Of a stretch of DNA of 64,000 nt, positions 36,591 to 45,299 are shown one piece after another (within the stretch, counting starts at the first letter, position 1; each line of letters begins with the position of its first letter). This stretch comes from Candidatus Palauibacter soopunensis (GTDB lineage: Bacteria > Gemmatimonadota > Gemmatimonadetes > Palauibacterales > Palauibacteraceae), in the NCBI RefSeq assembly GCF_947581735.1, contig NZ_CANPVT010000053.1, positions 186,001 through 250,000 of the forward strand, in the 5' to 3' direction. The notes under the pieces are model-generated. The model searched no databases and was not told the origin of the DNA. It worked only from the letters and a program-made list of their open reading frames with translations. Position numbers and translations under genes: made by a program.

Positions 36591-37456
36591 TGGGGATCTT
36601 CATCGGAGACGACACGAGGCTCGTCGTCCAGGGGATCACCGGGCGCGACGGCTCGTTCCACACCCGGCAGATGATGGAGTACGGCACGCGCGTCGTGGCA
36701 GGCGTGACCCCGGGGAAGGGCGGCCGGACGTTCGACGACGCCGTGCCCGTGTTCGACACTGTCGAGGAGTCGGTGGCCGAGGCGGGGGCGAACACGAGCG
36801 TCATCTACGTGCCGGCGCGCTTCGCGGCGGACGCGGTGTTCGAGGCGGCGGACGCGGGGATCGCGCTCATCGTGTGCATCACCGAGGGGGTGCCCGTGGG
36901 GGACATGCTGCGCGTGCTGCCGTACGTGCGGGAGAAGGGCGCGCGCCTCATCGGCCCCAACTGCCCGGGACTCATCGTCCCCGGCCGCTGCAAGGTCGGG
37001 ATTCTCCCCGGCCAGATCGTGCGGGAGGGGCCGGTCGGCATCGTGAGCCGTTCCGGCACGCTCACCTACGAGGTCATCTTCCAGCTCACGCGGGCCGGGA
37101 TCGGTCAGTCCGCCTGCGTCGGGATCGGGGGCGACCCGCTCATCGGCACGGACTTCGTCGATTGTCTCGCGGCGTTCGAGGCGGATCCGGAGACGGAGGC
37201 CGTCGCAGTGATCGGGGAAATCGGCGGGACGGACGAGCAGGTGGCGGCGGAATACGTATCGCGCGAGATGAGCAAGCCCGTCGTCGGGTTCATCGCGGGC
37301 CAGACGGCGCCTCCCGGACGGCGCATGGGGCACGCCGGCGCGATCATCTCGGGCTCCGAGGGGACGGCGGAGGAGAAGATCCGCGCCTTCGAGAGCCACG
37401 GGATCGGGGTCGCGCGGCGGCCCGCCGACCTGGTGGGTCTCATACGCGACCGCTAG
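36590..37456 (+). CDS. sucD: Succinate-CoA ligase, alpha subunit
   Basis: CoA-binding and phosphohistidine subunit paired with SucC. 288 residues: [55 protein letters not shown] and the phosphorylated His248 in [16 protein letters not shown] shares one base with the sucC stop. Confidence 0.96.
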   Translation: MGIFIGDDTRLVVQGITGRDGSFHTRQMMEYGTRVVAGVTPGKGGRTFDDAVPVFDTVEESVAEAGANTSVIYVPARFAADAVFEAADAGIALIVCITEGVPVGDMLRVLPYVREKGARLIGPNCPGLIVPGRCKVGILPGQIVREGPVGIVSRSGTLTYEVIFQLTRAGIGQSACVGIGGDPLIGTDFVDCLAAFEADPETEAVAVIGEIGGTDEQVAAEYVSREMSKPVVGFIAGQTAPPGRRMGHAGAIISGSEGTAEEKIRAFESHGIGVARRPADLVGLIRDR

Positions 37457-37505
37457 GTCGGGTCGGAGGCGGGACGCTGCGACGCAGAACCGGCAGGAGG
37501 CGGCA

Positions 37506-37949
37506 ATGAAGGTTCGGGAGATCATGACCCGCGACGTGACCACGGTCGCTCCCGGGATGTCGCTGGCGGAGGCGGCGGACATGCTCGCGCGCAGGCGGCT
37601 CCGCGCGATGCCGGTCATCGACGACGAGGGCCACGTGCTCGGGATGCTCACGGACCGCCTGTTGATCAGCCGCCTCCTCCCCGGGCTCGAGCGGGCGGAT
37701 GCGGGCGCGCCGCTGGCGGGAAGCGCTCACGCCGGGGAGGTGCGCGACATCATGGAACGCGCCGTGATGTGCGTGAAGGATGACGAACCGCTGGCGAACG
37801 TGGTCCGTCTGATGCTGGACAAGGAAATCGAACGTTTTCCCGTCGTCCGCGAGGGCCAGCTCGTCGGGTTTTTGACGCGCGGCGACATCATCCGAAGGCT
37901 TCTTCTTCGGGACGCGGCGGGCGAGGCGGAAGAAACGAAAGGGGAGTGA
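37506..37949 (+). CDS. CBS-domain pair protein
   Basis: 147 residues consisting of two CBS motifs: MKVREIMTRDVTTVAPGMSL opens the first and VRDIMERAVMCVKDDEPL the second, each ending in an MLTDR or FLTRGDI element. Stand-alone CBS pairs bind adenosyl compounds (AMP, ATP, SAM) and act as energy sensors in other systems; the ligand and partner are unknown here. Placed between sucD and ndk. Good ribosome site GGCAGGAGG. Confidence 0.88.
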   Translation: MKVREIMTRDVTTVAPGMSLAEAADMLARRRLRAMPVIDDEGHVLGMLTDRLLISRLLPGLERADAGAPLAGSAHAGEVRDIMERAVMCVKDDEPLANVVRLMLDKEIERFPVVREGQLVGFLTRGDIIRRLLLRDAAGEAEETKGE

Positions 37950-37953
37950 AGAC

Positions 37954-38379
37954 GTGCAGACGATGACGCTCGCGATCATCAAACCCGATGCGTTCGGGTC
38001 CGGGAAGGCCGGCAGGGTGCTCGCCGCGCTCGAGGACGCGGGCTTTCGCATACGGGGGTCACGGGTCCTGCGGCTCGGACGCGCCGGAGCCGAGGCGTTC
38101 TACGCCGTGCACCGGGAGCGGCCCTTTTTCGGGGCGCTCGTGGAGTTCATGACATCGGGGCCCTGCATGGCGCTCGCGCTCGAGCACGAGCGCGCGGTGC
38201 CGTACCTGCGCGAGGTCATCGGTGCCACGGACCCGGCGGAGGCCGCGCCGGGCACCGTGCGCGCGCTCTACGCGGAGAGCAAGGAGCGCAACGCGATCCA
38301 CGGCTCCGATTCCGACGAGAACGCGAGGGTGGAACTCGGCTTTTTCTTCGGACAGGTCGACCTCATCGCCAGCGCGTGA
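37954..38379 (+). CDS. ndk: Nucleoside diphosphate kinase
   Basis: Balances NTP pools using a phosphohistidine intermediate. 141 residues: TLAIIKPDAF at the N-terminus, FFGALVEFMTSGP and catalytic His116 in NAIHGSDS. GTG at 37954 follows AAAGGGGAG; an ATG three codons on is an alternative. The stop overlaps yceD (GTGA). Confidence 0.96.
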   Translation: MQTMTLAIIKPDAFGSGKAGRVLAALEDAGFRIRGSRVLRLGRAGAEAFYAVHRERPFFGALVEFMTSGPCMALALEHERAVPYLREVIGATDPAEAAPGTVRALYAESKERNAIHGSDSDENARVELGFFFGQVDLIASA

Positions 38380-38963
38380 GTCCGCGACGCGCAACGCCAT
38401 CGCCGGACCCGGCGGAACCCGCCCGCATTGGACTCGCGGGCCTCGACGCCGGCCCCATCGAGCGGGCGTTTCGCGTGGAGAGCCCGGGCGAATCGCTCGG
38501 CGCCCTGCCGCTCCCCTTTGAATACGTCGACGTCGAGGTCGAAGTGCGGAGCGCGGACGGGGCCGCGGTTCGCGCCCGGGGCACGCTCGGCGCGCGGGCC
38601 GTCGTCGAGTGCCGCCGCTGCCTGGAGCCGACGAGGATCGGCGTGCGCGCGAAGTGGGCCGCGCTGTACCGCCCGCCCGGCCGGGTCACGTCCGGGGAAG
38701 AGGGGGTCTGGGCACTCGACGAGGGATCGGGCGAACTGGACCTGGCGGGGCCGATCCGCGAGGAGTTGTGGGTCAACGCGCCCACTTGGGTGGAGTGCTC
38801 GCGCGACTGCGCGGGGCTCTGTCCGACGTGCGGCGTCCGGCTCGCGGAACAGGCCTGTCGCTGCCCGCCGCCGGAACCCGACGCGCGCTGGGCCGCGCTG
38901 GAGGGATTGGGAGGCGATTCGGAGGGCACCTCGACGGGCGCTTCGGAGGGCGAGATTCCTTGA
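38376..38963 (+). CDS. yceD: YceD/DUF177 family protein
   Basis: 195 residues. DUF177 marks: VVECRRCLEP and the second metal-type cysteine group CSRDCAGLCPTCG. YceD lies before rpmF in most bacteria and is linked to large-ribosomal-RNA accumulation and ribosome assembly in plants and bacteria. The N- and C-termini are Pro/Ser/Gly-rich. Its TGA lies inside the -35 box of the rpmF promoter. Confidence 0.88.
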   Translation: MSPRRATPSPDPAEPARIGLAGLDAGPIERAFRVESPGESLGALPLPFEYVDVEVEVRSADGAAVRARGTLGARAVVECRRCLEPTRIGVRAKWAALYRPPGRVTSGEEGVWALDEGSGELDLAGPIREELWVNAPTWVECSRDCAGLCPTCGVRLAEQACRCPPPEPDARWAALEGLGGDSEGTSTGASEGEIP

Positions 38964-38989
38964 CATTCCGGGGCAAAAAGCACCAGTTA
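38960..38989 (+). promoter_or_regulatory. Probable promoter for rpmF-plsX-fab
   Basis: A perfect -35 TTGACA at 38960-38965 overlaps the yceD stop. The -10 is weaker: CAGTTA at 38984-38989 with an 18-base spacer, sharing A2, G3 and T5 with the TAGNTT form. Leader of about 55 bases to rpmF. Confidence 0.45.
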
Positions 38990-39050
38990 CCACGCTCCGT
39001 TCGAACGTCACGGAGTTCCATTCGATGGCTGCCAGGAGTGAGTTGACGAT

Positions 39051-39233
39051 ATGGCTGTTCCCAAGAGACGGACGTCGAAGCAGCGCAAGCGCAAGCGGCG
39101 TACGCACTACAAGGCGGCGGACAACGCGCGCCAGGCATGCCCCAAGTGCGGGGATCCGAAGCGACCGCATCGCGTCTGCCCGACCTGCGGCCACTACGCG
39201 GACCGCGAGGTCGTTCAGATCGACGACTTTTGA
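39051..39233 (+). CDS. rpmF: 50S ribosomal protein L32 (zinc-ribbon form)
   Basis: 60 residues starting [19 protein letters not shown], the L32 signature, with all four zinc cysteines in CPKCGDPK and VCPTCG. The zinc-containing form is usually the housekeeping one. ATG preceded by CAGGAG. Followed by a strong hairpin, then plsX. Confidence 0.97.
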   Translation: MAVPKRRTSKQRKRKRRTHYKAADNARQACPKCGDPKRPHRVCPTCGHYADREVVQIDDF

Positions 39234-39245
39234 AGCCCCCGAGCG

Positions 39246-39268
39246 CGGCCGCCGCCCTCCGGCGGCCG
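39246..39268 (+). terminator. Hairpin after rpmF
   Basis: Perfect 9-base stem CGGCCGCCG / CGGCGGCCG around a 5-base loop, 12 bases after the rpmF stop. No T run. It may uncouple abundant rpmF message from plsX-fab by partial termination or processing. Confidence 0.5.
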
Positions 39269-39301
39269 GGCCGGGTAGATGAGTCGGGCGAGCAGCCCGT
39301 G

Positions 39302-40282
39302 ATGCGGGTTGCACTCGATCTGTTGGGCGGAGACGCCGCGCCGGAAGCCGTTCTGGAGGCCGCCGCGGGAGCGCTCGACGCGTGGCCGGACGACCTCTCA
39401 CTCCTGCTCGTGGGGCCCAGCGACCTCCTGCGTGAAGAACGGACCCGATTCCCGCGCGACCGGGTGGCGTGGCTCGCGGCGGAGGAGTTCATCGGCCCGG
39501 CCGAACCGCCCGCCCTCGCCGTCCGGCGGAAGGCGGACAGCACCGTGGTCCGCGGCCTCGAGGCCGTGCGTGACGGGAGGGCCGACGGCTTCGTGTCCGC
39601 CGGGCCGACGGGGGCCACGGTCGTGGCCTCGGTGCTCACGCTCGGCTTGCTCCCCGGCGTGGACCGGCCGCCCGTTGGCGCCCTCTTCCCGACCGCGACC
39701 GGACGCGTCCTCGTCATGGACGTGGGCGCGAACGTGGATGTCCGCCCGAGGCAACTGCACCAGTTCGCGCACCTGGGCTCGAGCTACCTGCGCCGCACGC
39801 TCTCGATCGGGCGCCCGCGGGTCGGCCTGCTCAACATCGGGGCGGAGGGAGAGAAGGGAGGGGGCCCGGTCGCGACGGCCCACGGCCTCCTCGCCGCCGA
39901 CCCCGCGCTCCATTTCGTCGGAAACGTGGAGGGACACCAGATCGTGACCGGGGCGTGCGACGTGCTCGTGTGCGGCGGCTTCGTCGGCAACGTGCTGCTC
40001 AAGTTCTACGAATCGATCGCCGAGTTCGTGCTCGAGATCTTCCGCAACGCCGGCGTCGGCGAAGGGGGCGAACTGGGCGAGGCGCTGCGGTTTCTCGACT
40101 ATGCGGAGTACGGCGGCGCGCCCCTGTTCGGCGTGGACGGGGTCTCGATCATCTGTCACGGCACCTCCCCCGCGCGCGCGATCATGAACGGGATTCGCAC
40201 GGCGGCGGACTGCGCCGCCTCGGGCTTCACCTCCCTCACTCGCACCTCCCTCGCCCGGATGCCGCAGGAGAGCCGCGCGTGA
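39302..40282 (+). CDS. plsX: Phosphate acyltransferase PlsX
   Basis: Converts acyl-ACP to acyl-phosphate for phospholipid synthesis. 326 residues: MRVALDLLGGDAAPEAV start, SAGPTGATVVASVLTLG, LNIGAEGEKGG, VEGHQIVTGACDVLVCGGFVGNVLLK and a C-terminal HGTSPARAIMNGIR. ATG 39302 or adjacent GTG 39299; no clear ribosome site. It overlaps fabD directly, with no fabH between. Confidence 0.95.
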   Translation: MRVALDLLGGDAAPEAVLEAAAGALDAWPDDLSLLLVGPSDLLREERTRFPRDRVAWLAAEEFIGPAEPPALAVRRKADSTVVRGLEAVRDGRADGFVSAGPTGATVVASVLTLGLLPGVDRPPVGALFPTATGRVLVMDVGANVDVRPRQLHQFAHLGSSYLRRTLSIGRPRVGLLNIGAEGEKGGGPVATAHGLLAADPALHFVGNVEGHQIVTGACDVLVCGGFVGNVLLKFYESIAEFVLEIFRNAGVGEGGELGEALRFLDYAEYGGAPLFGVDGVSIICHGTSPARAIMNGIRTAADCAASGFTSLTRTSLARMPQESRA

Positions 40283-41214
40283 GCGGGGTCGCGCTCCTCT
40301 TCCCGGGACAGGGCGCCCAGTACGTGGGCATGGGCCGGGACCTGGCGGAAGACGATGCATCGGTGCGGGAACTCTACGAGCGGGCCGACGATACGCTCGA
40401 CATGCCGCTCAGCCGGATCTGCTGGGAGGGGCCCGAGGAGGAACTTCGGGCGACGGAGAACGCGCAACCCGCGATCATGCTGCACTCCTTCGCCGTCTGG
40501 CATCTCATCGCCGCGCGCGCCGGGAAGGCCGGCATCGGAGCGGGACATTCGCTCGGTGAGCTGTCGGCGTACCTCGTGTCCGACGCCTTCGGCTTCGAGG
40601 ACGGTCTCCGGATCGTGCGCGAGCGCGGACGGCTCATGGGGGCCTCGGGCGCGGACCGGCCGGGCACGATGACCGCCATACTCGGGTTGGACGCCGCGTC
40701 CGTCGCCGACGCGTGCGCGCGTGCGGCGGAGGCCGGAGGGGTGGCCGTGCCCGCGAATCTCAACGCCCCGGGCCAGGTCGTCATCAGCGGCGATCTCGAA
40801 ACCGTGGCCGAGGCCGGGCGGCTCGCTGCGGAGGCCGGCGCGCGCCGCGTCGTCCCGCTCAACGTGAGCGGCGCGTTTCATTCGCCCCTCATGGCGACGG
40901 CGGCCGACGGGCTGGAGGCGGCGCTCGAGGGGGCGAACTGGCGCGATCCGTCGTTCCCCATCGTCTCCAACGCCACGGCGACGCCCGTGACGGACTCGGG
41001 GGAGGCGCGGCGAACCCTCATCCTGCAGCTCACCTCGCCCGTTCGGTGGATGGAGGGGATCGACCGCATCCGCGAGGCGGGAACCGCCCGCTGGCTCGAG
41101 GTCGGACCCGGAAACGTGCTCTCGGGCCTCGCCCGCCGCATCGATCGAAGCCTGCGCGTGACCGCCGTCGGCGACTCGCCGTCCGTGGACGCCTACCTGG
41201 GATCTTCGGACTAG
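40279..41214 (+). CDS. fabD: Malonyl-CoA:ACP transacylase
   Basis: Loads malonyl groups onto ACP. 311 residues: LLFPGQGAQYVGMG, nucleophile Ser91 in GAGHSLGELSA, ENAQPAIML, catalytic His in VSGAFHSPLM and the C-terminal EVGPGNVLSGL. GTG start overlaps the plsX stop. Next gene fabG is 48 bases on. Confidence 0.96.
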   Translation: MSGVALLFPGQGAQYVGMGRDLAEDDASVRELYERADDTLDMPLSRICWEGPEEELRATENAQPAIMLHSFAVWHLIAARAGKAGIGAGHSLGELSAYLVSDAFGFEDGLRIVRERGRLMGASGADRPGTMTAILGLDAASVADACARAAEAGGVAVPANLNAPGQVVISGDLETVAEAGRLAAEAGARRVVPLNVSGAFHSPLMATAADGLEAALEGANWRDPSFPIVSNATATPVTDSGEARRTLILQLTSPVRWMEGIDRIREAGTARWLEVGPGNVLSGLARRIDRSLRVTAVGDSPSVDAYLGSSD

Positions 41215-41262
41215 TGCTCGAATGGCCGCCGGATTCCTGCGACGCTAGACAGGGTGCCTGAA

Positions 41263-42006
41263 ATGAGTGAACTGACGGGAGAGATCGCGATCGTCACGGG
41301 AGCGACGCGCGGGATCGGGACCGCGATCGCGGCGGAACTGGCCAGAGCGGGCGCCCGCGTGGCCGTGGTCGGCACCGGAACGGACCGGGCGCGGGTCGTG
41401 GCCGAGGGTCTGCCCGGAGACGGACATGCGGGTTTCGGCTGCGACATCTCCGACCCGGAGGCGTGCAAGAGACTCGTCGCGGACGTCTCCGAGACGCTCG
41501 GCGCCGCGACGATCCTCGTGAACAACGCGGGCATCACGCGCGACAACATCCTCCTCCGCCTCAAGGACGAGGACTGGCGGTCCGTGCTCGATACCAATCT
41601 GTCCGGGGCCTTCTATCTCATGCGGGCCGTCGCCCGCGGCATGATGAAGCGGCGCGCCGGAAACATCGTGAACATCTCCAGCGTTGTGGGCTTGACGGGA
41701 AACCGCGGCCAGTCCAACTATGCGGCGGCCAAAGCCGCCCTGATCTCGCTCACCCGAAGCGTCGCTCAGGAGCTTGCGAGTCGCGGTGTGCGGGCCAACG
41801 CCGTCGCGCCGGGGTTCATCGCCACCGACATGACCTCCGGACTGCCCGAAAGCGTTCAAAAAGCCATGTCGGAGAGGATTCCCCTCGGCCGGCCGGGATC
41901 CCCGGAAGATGTCGCCACGGTGGTGCGATTTCTCGTCGGTCCCGGGGCTTCGTACGTTACCGGGCAGGTGATCGTCGTCGACGGCGGGATGGTCATGCAG
42001 TCGTAG
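41263..42006 (+). CDS. fabG: 3-oxoacyl-ACP reductase
   Basis: NADPH-dependent short-chain reductase of fatty acid elongation, 247 residues. [45 protein letters not shown] (split Ser-Tyr-Lys triad) and [13 protein letters not shown] at 41263 is preferred over the GTG at 41254 because AGGG lies 8 bases upstream and the length matches the family. Confidence 0.96.
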   Translation: MSELTGEIAIVTGATRGIGTAIAAELARAGARVAVVGTGTDRARVVAEGLPGDGHAGFGCDISDPEACKRLVADVSETLGAATILVNNAGITRDNILLRLKDEDWRSVLDTNLSGAFYLMRAVARGMMKRRAGNIVNISSVVGLTGNRGQSNYAAAKAALISLTRSVAQELASRGVRANAVAPGFIATDMTSGLPESVQKAMSERIPLGRPGSPEDVATVVRFLVGPGASYVTGQVIVVDGGMVMQS

Positions 42007-42095
42007 CGCCGACGCCGCATATTCGGTCGCCTGAAAGGGTCGGGAAACGGCGGGGCCGCGGGTCGGTCCCCTTCATTCAAGGAGAACACGCAATC

Positions 42096-42326
42096 ATGGA
42101 CAACGCGGCACGCGTGCGGGAGATCATCGCGCAGGAACTCGGCGTGGAGCAGGAGAAGGTGGTGGACGACGCGAACTTCGTCGATGATCTGGGCGCCGAC
42201 TCGCTCGATACCGTCGAACTCGTGATGGCTTTCGAGGAGGAGTTCGGGATCGAGATCCCGGATGAGGACGCGGAGAGGATGCAGACGGTCGAGGAGGCCA
42301 TCGCGTACCTGAACGAGAAGGTCTAG
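42096..42326 (+). CDS. acpP: Acyl carrier protein
   Basis: 76 residues, strongly acidic. Phosphopantetheine site Ser36 in [20 protein letters not shown], followed by [11 protein letters not shown]. Strong ribosome site CAAGGAGA. Classic position between fabG and fabF; an 89-base gap upstream could hold its own promoter, though I see no clear boxes. Confidence 0.97.
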   Translation: MDNAARVREIIAQELGVEQEKVVDDANFVDDLGADSLDTVELVMAFEEEFGIEIPDEDAERMQTVEEAIAYLNEKV

Positions 42327-42378
42327 GGACCAGGGCTTCCGTACGGGCCGCCGCCGGCGCCCGCGGGCCTTTCGTTTC

Positions 42379-43629
42379 ATGAGAAGACGTGTAGCGATCA
42401 CGGGGATCGGCCTCGTCACCCCGATCGGACTCGACCCCGACTCGACCTGGGACGCGCTCCTCGGCGGCGTGAGCGGCGCCGGGCCCATCACCCAGTTCGA
42501 TGCATCCGACCAGTCGGTTCGCTTCGCCTGCGAGGTGAAGGACTTCGACCCGTCGAAATACATGGACCGGAAGGATGCGCGGCGGGCGGACCGTTTCCTC
42601 CACTTCGCGATGGCAGCGGCGGAGCAGGCCGTGACCGAGGCGGGTTTCGCGGAAGGGTTCGGCGAACTTCCCCCGGATCGGGTCGGCGTGCTCATCGGTG
42701 TCGGGATCGGCGGGCTGCCGCTCCTCGAGGCCCAGCACGAAAGGCTGCTCGACGGCGGGCCGCGCCGCGTCTCCCCCTTCTTCATCCCCATGTTCATCCC
42801 GGACATGGCTTCGGGGATGGTGTCGATGCGGTACGGGGCGCAGGGCCCGAACTACGCGACCGTGTCGGCCTGCGCCTCCAGCGGCCATTCCGTCGGGCTC
42901 GCCTTCCGTTCGATCCGCAACGGCGAAGCCGATGTGATGATCACGGGGGGCAGCGAATCCACGATCACGCCGCTCGCGGTCGCCGGCTTCGCGAACATGC
43001 GGGCGATGTCGACGCGCAACGACGATCCGAAGAGGGCCTCGCGCCCCTTCGACGCGCACCGCGACGGGTTCGTGCTCGGGGAAGGCGCGGGGATGTTCAT
43101 CCTCGAGGAACTGGAACACGCGAAGGCGCGCGGTGCCGCGATCCTCGGGGAAGTGGCGGGCTTCGGGCAGAGCGCGGACGCCTACCACATGACCGCGCCG
43201 GCGCCGGACGGCTCGGGGGCGCGGCTCGCCATGGAACAGGCGCTCGACGATGGGGGACTCGACCCGACGGACATCGGGTACATCAACGCTCACGGCACGT
43301 CGACGCCCGCGAACGACGTCTCCGAGACGAAAGCGATCAAGGATGTCCTGGGCGATCATGCGTATTCGATCGTCGTGGGTTCGACGAAGTCGATGACGGG
43401 ACACACGCTGGGAGCGGCGGGGGCCATAGAAGGGGCGATCTCCGCCCTCGTCTGCGGGCGCGGGGTCATCCCGCCCACGATCAACTTCGAGGAGGCGGAC
43501 CCCGAGTGTGATCTCGAATACGCCCACGGGGGAGTGATGGAGCGGGAGGTGGAGGTCGCGCTCTCGAATTCTTTCGGGTTCGGCGGTCACAACGTGTGTC
43601 TGGCCGTCCGGCGGTGGAACGGCGACTAG
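42379..43629 (+). CDS. fabF: 3-oxoacyl-ACP synthase II
   Basis: Elongating condensing enzyme, 416 residues. Cys165 in SACASSGHSVG, first His in NAHGTSTPAND, second His in SMTGHTLGAAG give the Cys-His-His triad. ITGIGLVTPIG start and NSFGFGGHN end are canonical KAS II. Because fabH is absent from this locus, chain initiation must depend on an enzyme encoded elsewhere. Confidence 0.97.
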   Translation: MRRRVAITGIGLVTPIGLDPDSTWDALLGGVSGAGPITQFDASDQSVRFACEVKDFDPSKYMDRKDARRADRFLHFAMAAAEQAVTEAGFAEGFGELPPDRVGVLIGVGIGGLPLLEAQHERLLDGGPRRVSPFFIPMFIPDMASGMVSMRYGAQGPNYATVSACASSGHSVGLAFRSIRNGEADVMITGGSESTITPLAVAGFANMRAMSTRNDDPKRASRPFDAHRDGFVLGEGAGMFILEELEHAKARGAAILGEVAGFGQSADAYHMTAPAPDGSGARLAMEQALDDGGLDPTDIGYINAHGTSTPANDVSETKAIKDVLGDHAYSIVVGSTKSMTGHTLGAAGAIEGAISALVCGRGVIPPTINFEEADPECDLEYAHGGVMEREVEVALSNSFGFGGHNVCLAVRRWNGD

Positions 43630-43678
43630 CGGTCTTCCGCGCGGGCGACGCCCGTGACGGATCGGCCGGGAGGATGTG

Positions 43679-44083
43679 ATGAGTTCGGTATTGGTAATGA
43701 TGGGGTCGGAGTCGGACATGCCCACGATGGAGAAGGGCGTGGCGATCCTTCGCGAGCACGGGGTCGACGTGCAGGTCGAGGTGAGTTCGGCGCACCGGCA
43801 GCCGAAGCGGACCGCGGAGTTGGCCGAGGGCGCGGCGGCGGCCGGCCATTCCGTCGTGATCTGCGGGGCGGGGCTTTCCGCCGCGCTCCCCGGCGTCGTC
43901 GCGGCGCACACATCGCTGCCCGTGATCGGCGTTCCCGTCTCGGCGGGCACGCTCGGAGGGCTCGACGCGCTCCTGTCCTGCGCGCAGATGCCGCCGGGCG
44001 TCCCGGTCGCCGCCGTGGGCATCGACAACGCGAAGAACGCGGCCCACCTCGCCCTCCGCATCCTGGGCACGGGTCGGGGCTAG
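43679..44083 (+). CDS. purE: N5-carboxyaminoimidazole ribonucleotide mutase
   Basis: Purine synthesis step. 134 residues: MGSESDMPTM, SSAHRQPKR, VICGAGLSAALPGVVAA, VPVSAGTLGGLDALLS and DNAKNAAHLALRIL match PurE, though it is shorter than the usual 160. ATG 43679 is chosen over GTG 43676 for spacing from GGGAGGA. purK is not adjacent, so class assignment (mutase versus carboxylase) is by family resemblance. Confidence 0.92.
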   Translation: MSSVLVMMGSESDMPTMEKGVAILREHGVDVQVEVSSAHRQPKRTAELAEGAAAAGHSVVICGAGLSAALPGVVAAHTSLPVIGVPVSAGTLGGLDALLSCAQMPPGVPVAAVGIDNAKNAAHLALRILGTGRG

Positions 44084-44110
44084 GGCGGCCCGGCCGGGGA
44101 GGTTCGGTTG

Positions 44111-44599
44111 GTGCGAACCGGCGTCGGGTACGACTCCCACCGCTTCGATGAGGCGCGGCCTCTCGTGCTGGGCGGAGTGGCGATCCCCGGCGCCCCCGGA
44201 CTGAAGGGACACTCCGACGGCGACGCGGTCGCGCACGCGATCACGGACGCGGTCCTGGGCGCGGCGGGCCTCGGGGACATCGGCGCGCTCTTTCCGGATA
44301 CGGACCCCGCGCACGCGGGCGCCGACTCCATCGAGCTCCTCGCCTCGGCGGTGCGCCGGCTGAACGAGAAGGGGTTCCGGGTGGTGAACGTCGACGCGAC
44401 GGTCATCGCCGAGCGGCCCCGCATCTCGCCGCACGCCGAAGCCATGCGGGAGCGGCTCGGCCGGGCCCTGGGCACGGGGCCGGCCGGCGTGTCGATCAAG
44501 GGGAAGTCGAACGAGGGGATGGGGTGGATCGGACGGGGCGAGGGCCTCGCCGCCATCGCGGTGGCGACGGTGGCCGCGGCTGCGGGGGACGGTGCCTGA
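44111..44599 (+). CDS. ispF: 2-C-methyl-D-erythritol 2,4-cyclodiphosphate synthase
   Basis: Fifth MEP pathway enzyme. 162 residues: metal ligands in GVGYDSHRF (Asp, His), LKGHSDGDAVAHAITDAVLGAAGLGDIG, FPDTDP and the C-terminal GEGLAAIAVATV. Start GTG at 44111, or the adjacent TTG at 44108; GGGGAGG lies upstream. Overlaps the DedA gene by 8 bases. Confidence 0.95.
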   Translation: MRTGVGYDSHRFDEARPLVLGGVAIPGAPGLKGHSDGDAVAHAITDAVLGAAGLGDIGALFPDTDPAHAGADSIELLASAVRRLNEKGFRVVNVDATVIAERPRISPHAEAMRERLGRALGTGPAGVSIKGKSNEGMGWIGRGEGLAAIAVATVAAAAGDGA

Positions 44600-45299
44600 G
44601 GTCCCCGGCGTTCAACCCCTCCTCGATTTCCTCCTCGCCCTCCCGGCGGCCACGGCCTACGCGATCATCACGGCGGGGTCGGCGCTCGAGAACATCTTCC
44701 CGCCCGTCCCCTCCGACACCTTCGTCGTGCTCGGGGCCGTGCTCGCGGACCGGGGGTCGCTGCAGCCCCTCCCGGTGCTGCTCTGCGCGTGGATCGCGAA
44801 CTCGGGCGGCGCCATGGTCGTGTTCGGGCTTGCGCGCCGGCACGGCCGCGGCGCCTTCGAGACGCGCTGGGGCCGGCGCCTCCTCCGTCCGCACCAGTTC
44901 GAGCGCCTGGCCCGCTTCTACGAGCGGCACGGGTTGTGGGCCATCTTCTTCGCCCGCTGCCTGCCGGTGCTGCGCGTCGTCGTCCCGACCTTCGCGGGAT
45001 TCACCGGACTGGGCGCGCTGCCGGCGCTGGTCCCGGTCGTCGCCGCATCGCTGCTCTGGAACGGTCTCATGCTGGCGGGGGGGATGTTCGCCTCGCGCAA
45101 CGTGGACCGCCTCATGGCGCTGCTCGGCCAGGTCAACGCGTGGCTCTTCCTCGTGGCGGCCGTCCTCATCGGCGGGATCATCGGCTGGTGGATCCGAAGC
45201 CGGCGCGACGAGGCTCCGCGTGCGTCCCCGGATCCCGGCCGCGGCTCCGGCGACGGCTCCGTGGGCTCCGGCGACGGCGGATCGCGGTCGTCGCCGTGA
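44592..45299 (+). CDS. DedA family (SNARE-associated) membrane protein
   Basis: 235 residues, 4-6 membrane segments. ENIFPPVPSDTFVVLGA is the re-entrant signature with its acidic residue; FFARCLPVLRVVVPTFAGF carries the conserved arginine motif. Studied DedA proteins recycle undecaprenyl phosphate or flip phospholipids; which applies here is unknown. The last 30 residues are a Gly/Ser/Asp/Arg low-complexity tail. Confidence 0.88.
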   Translation: MPEVPGVQPLLDFLLALPAATAYAIITAGSALENIFPPVPSDTFVVLGAVLADRGSLQPLPVLLCAWIANSGGAMVVFGLARRHGRGAFETRWGRRLLRPHQFERLARFYERHGLWAIFFARCLPVLRVVVPTFAGFTGLGALPALVPVVAASLLWNGLMLAGGMFASRNVDRLMALLGQVNAWLFLVAAVLIGGIIGWWIRSRRDEAPRASPDPGRGSGDGSVGSGDGGSRSSP

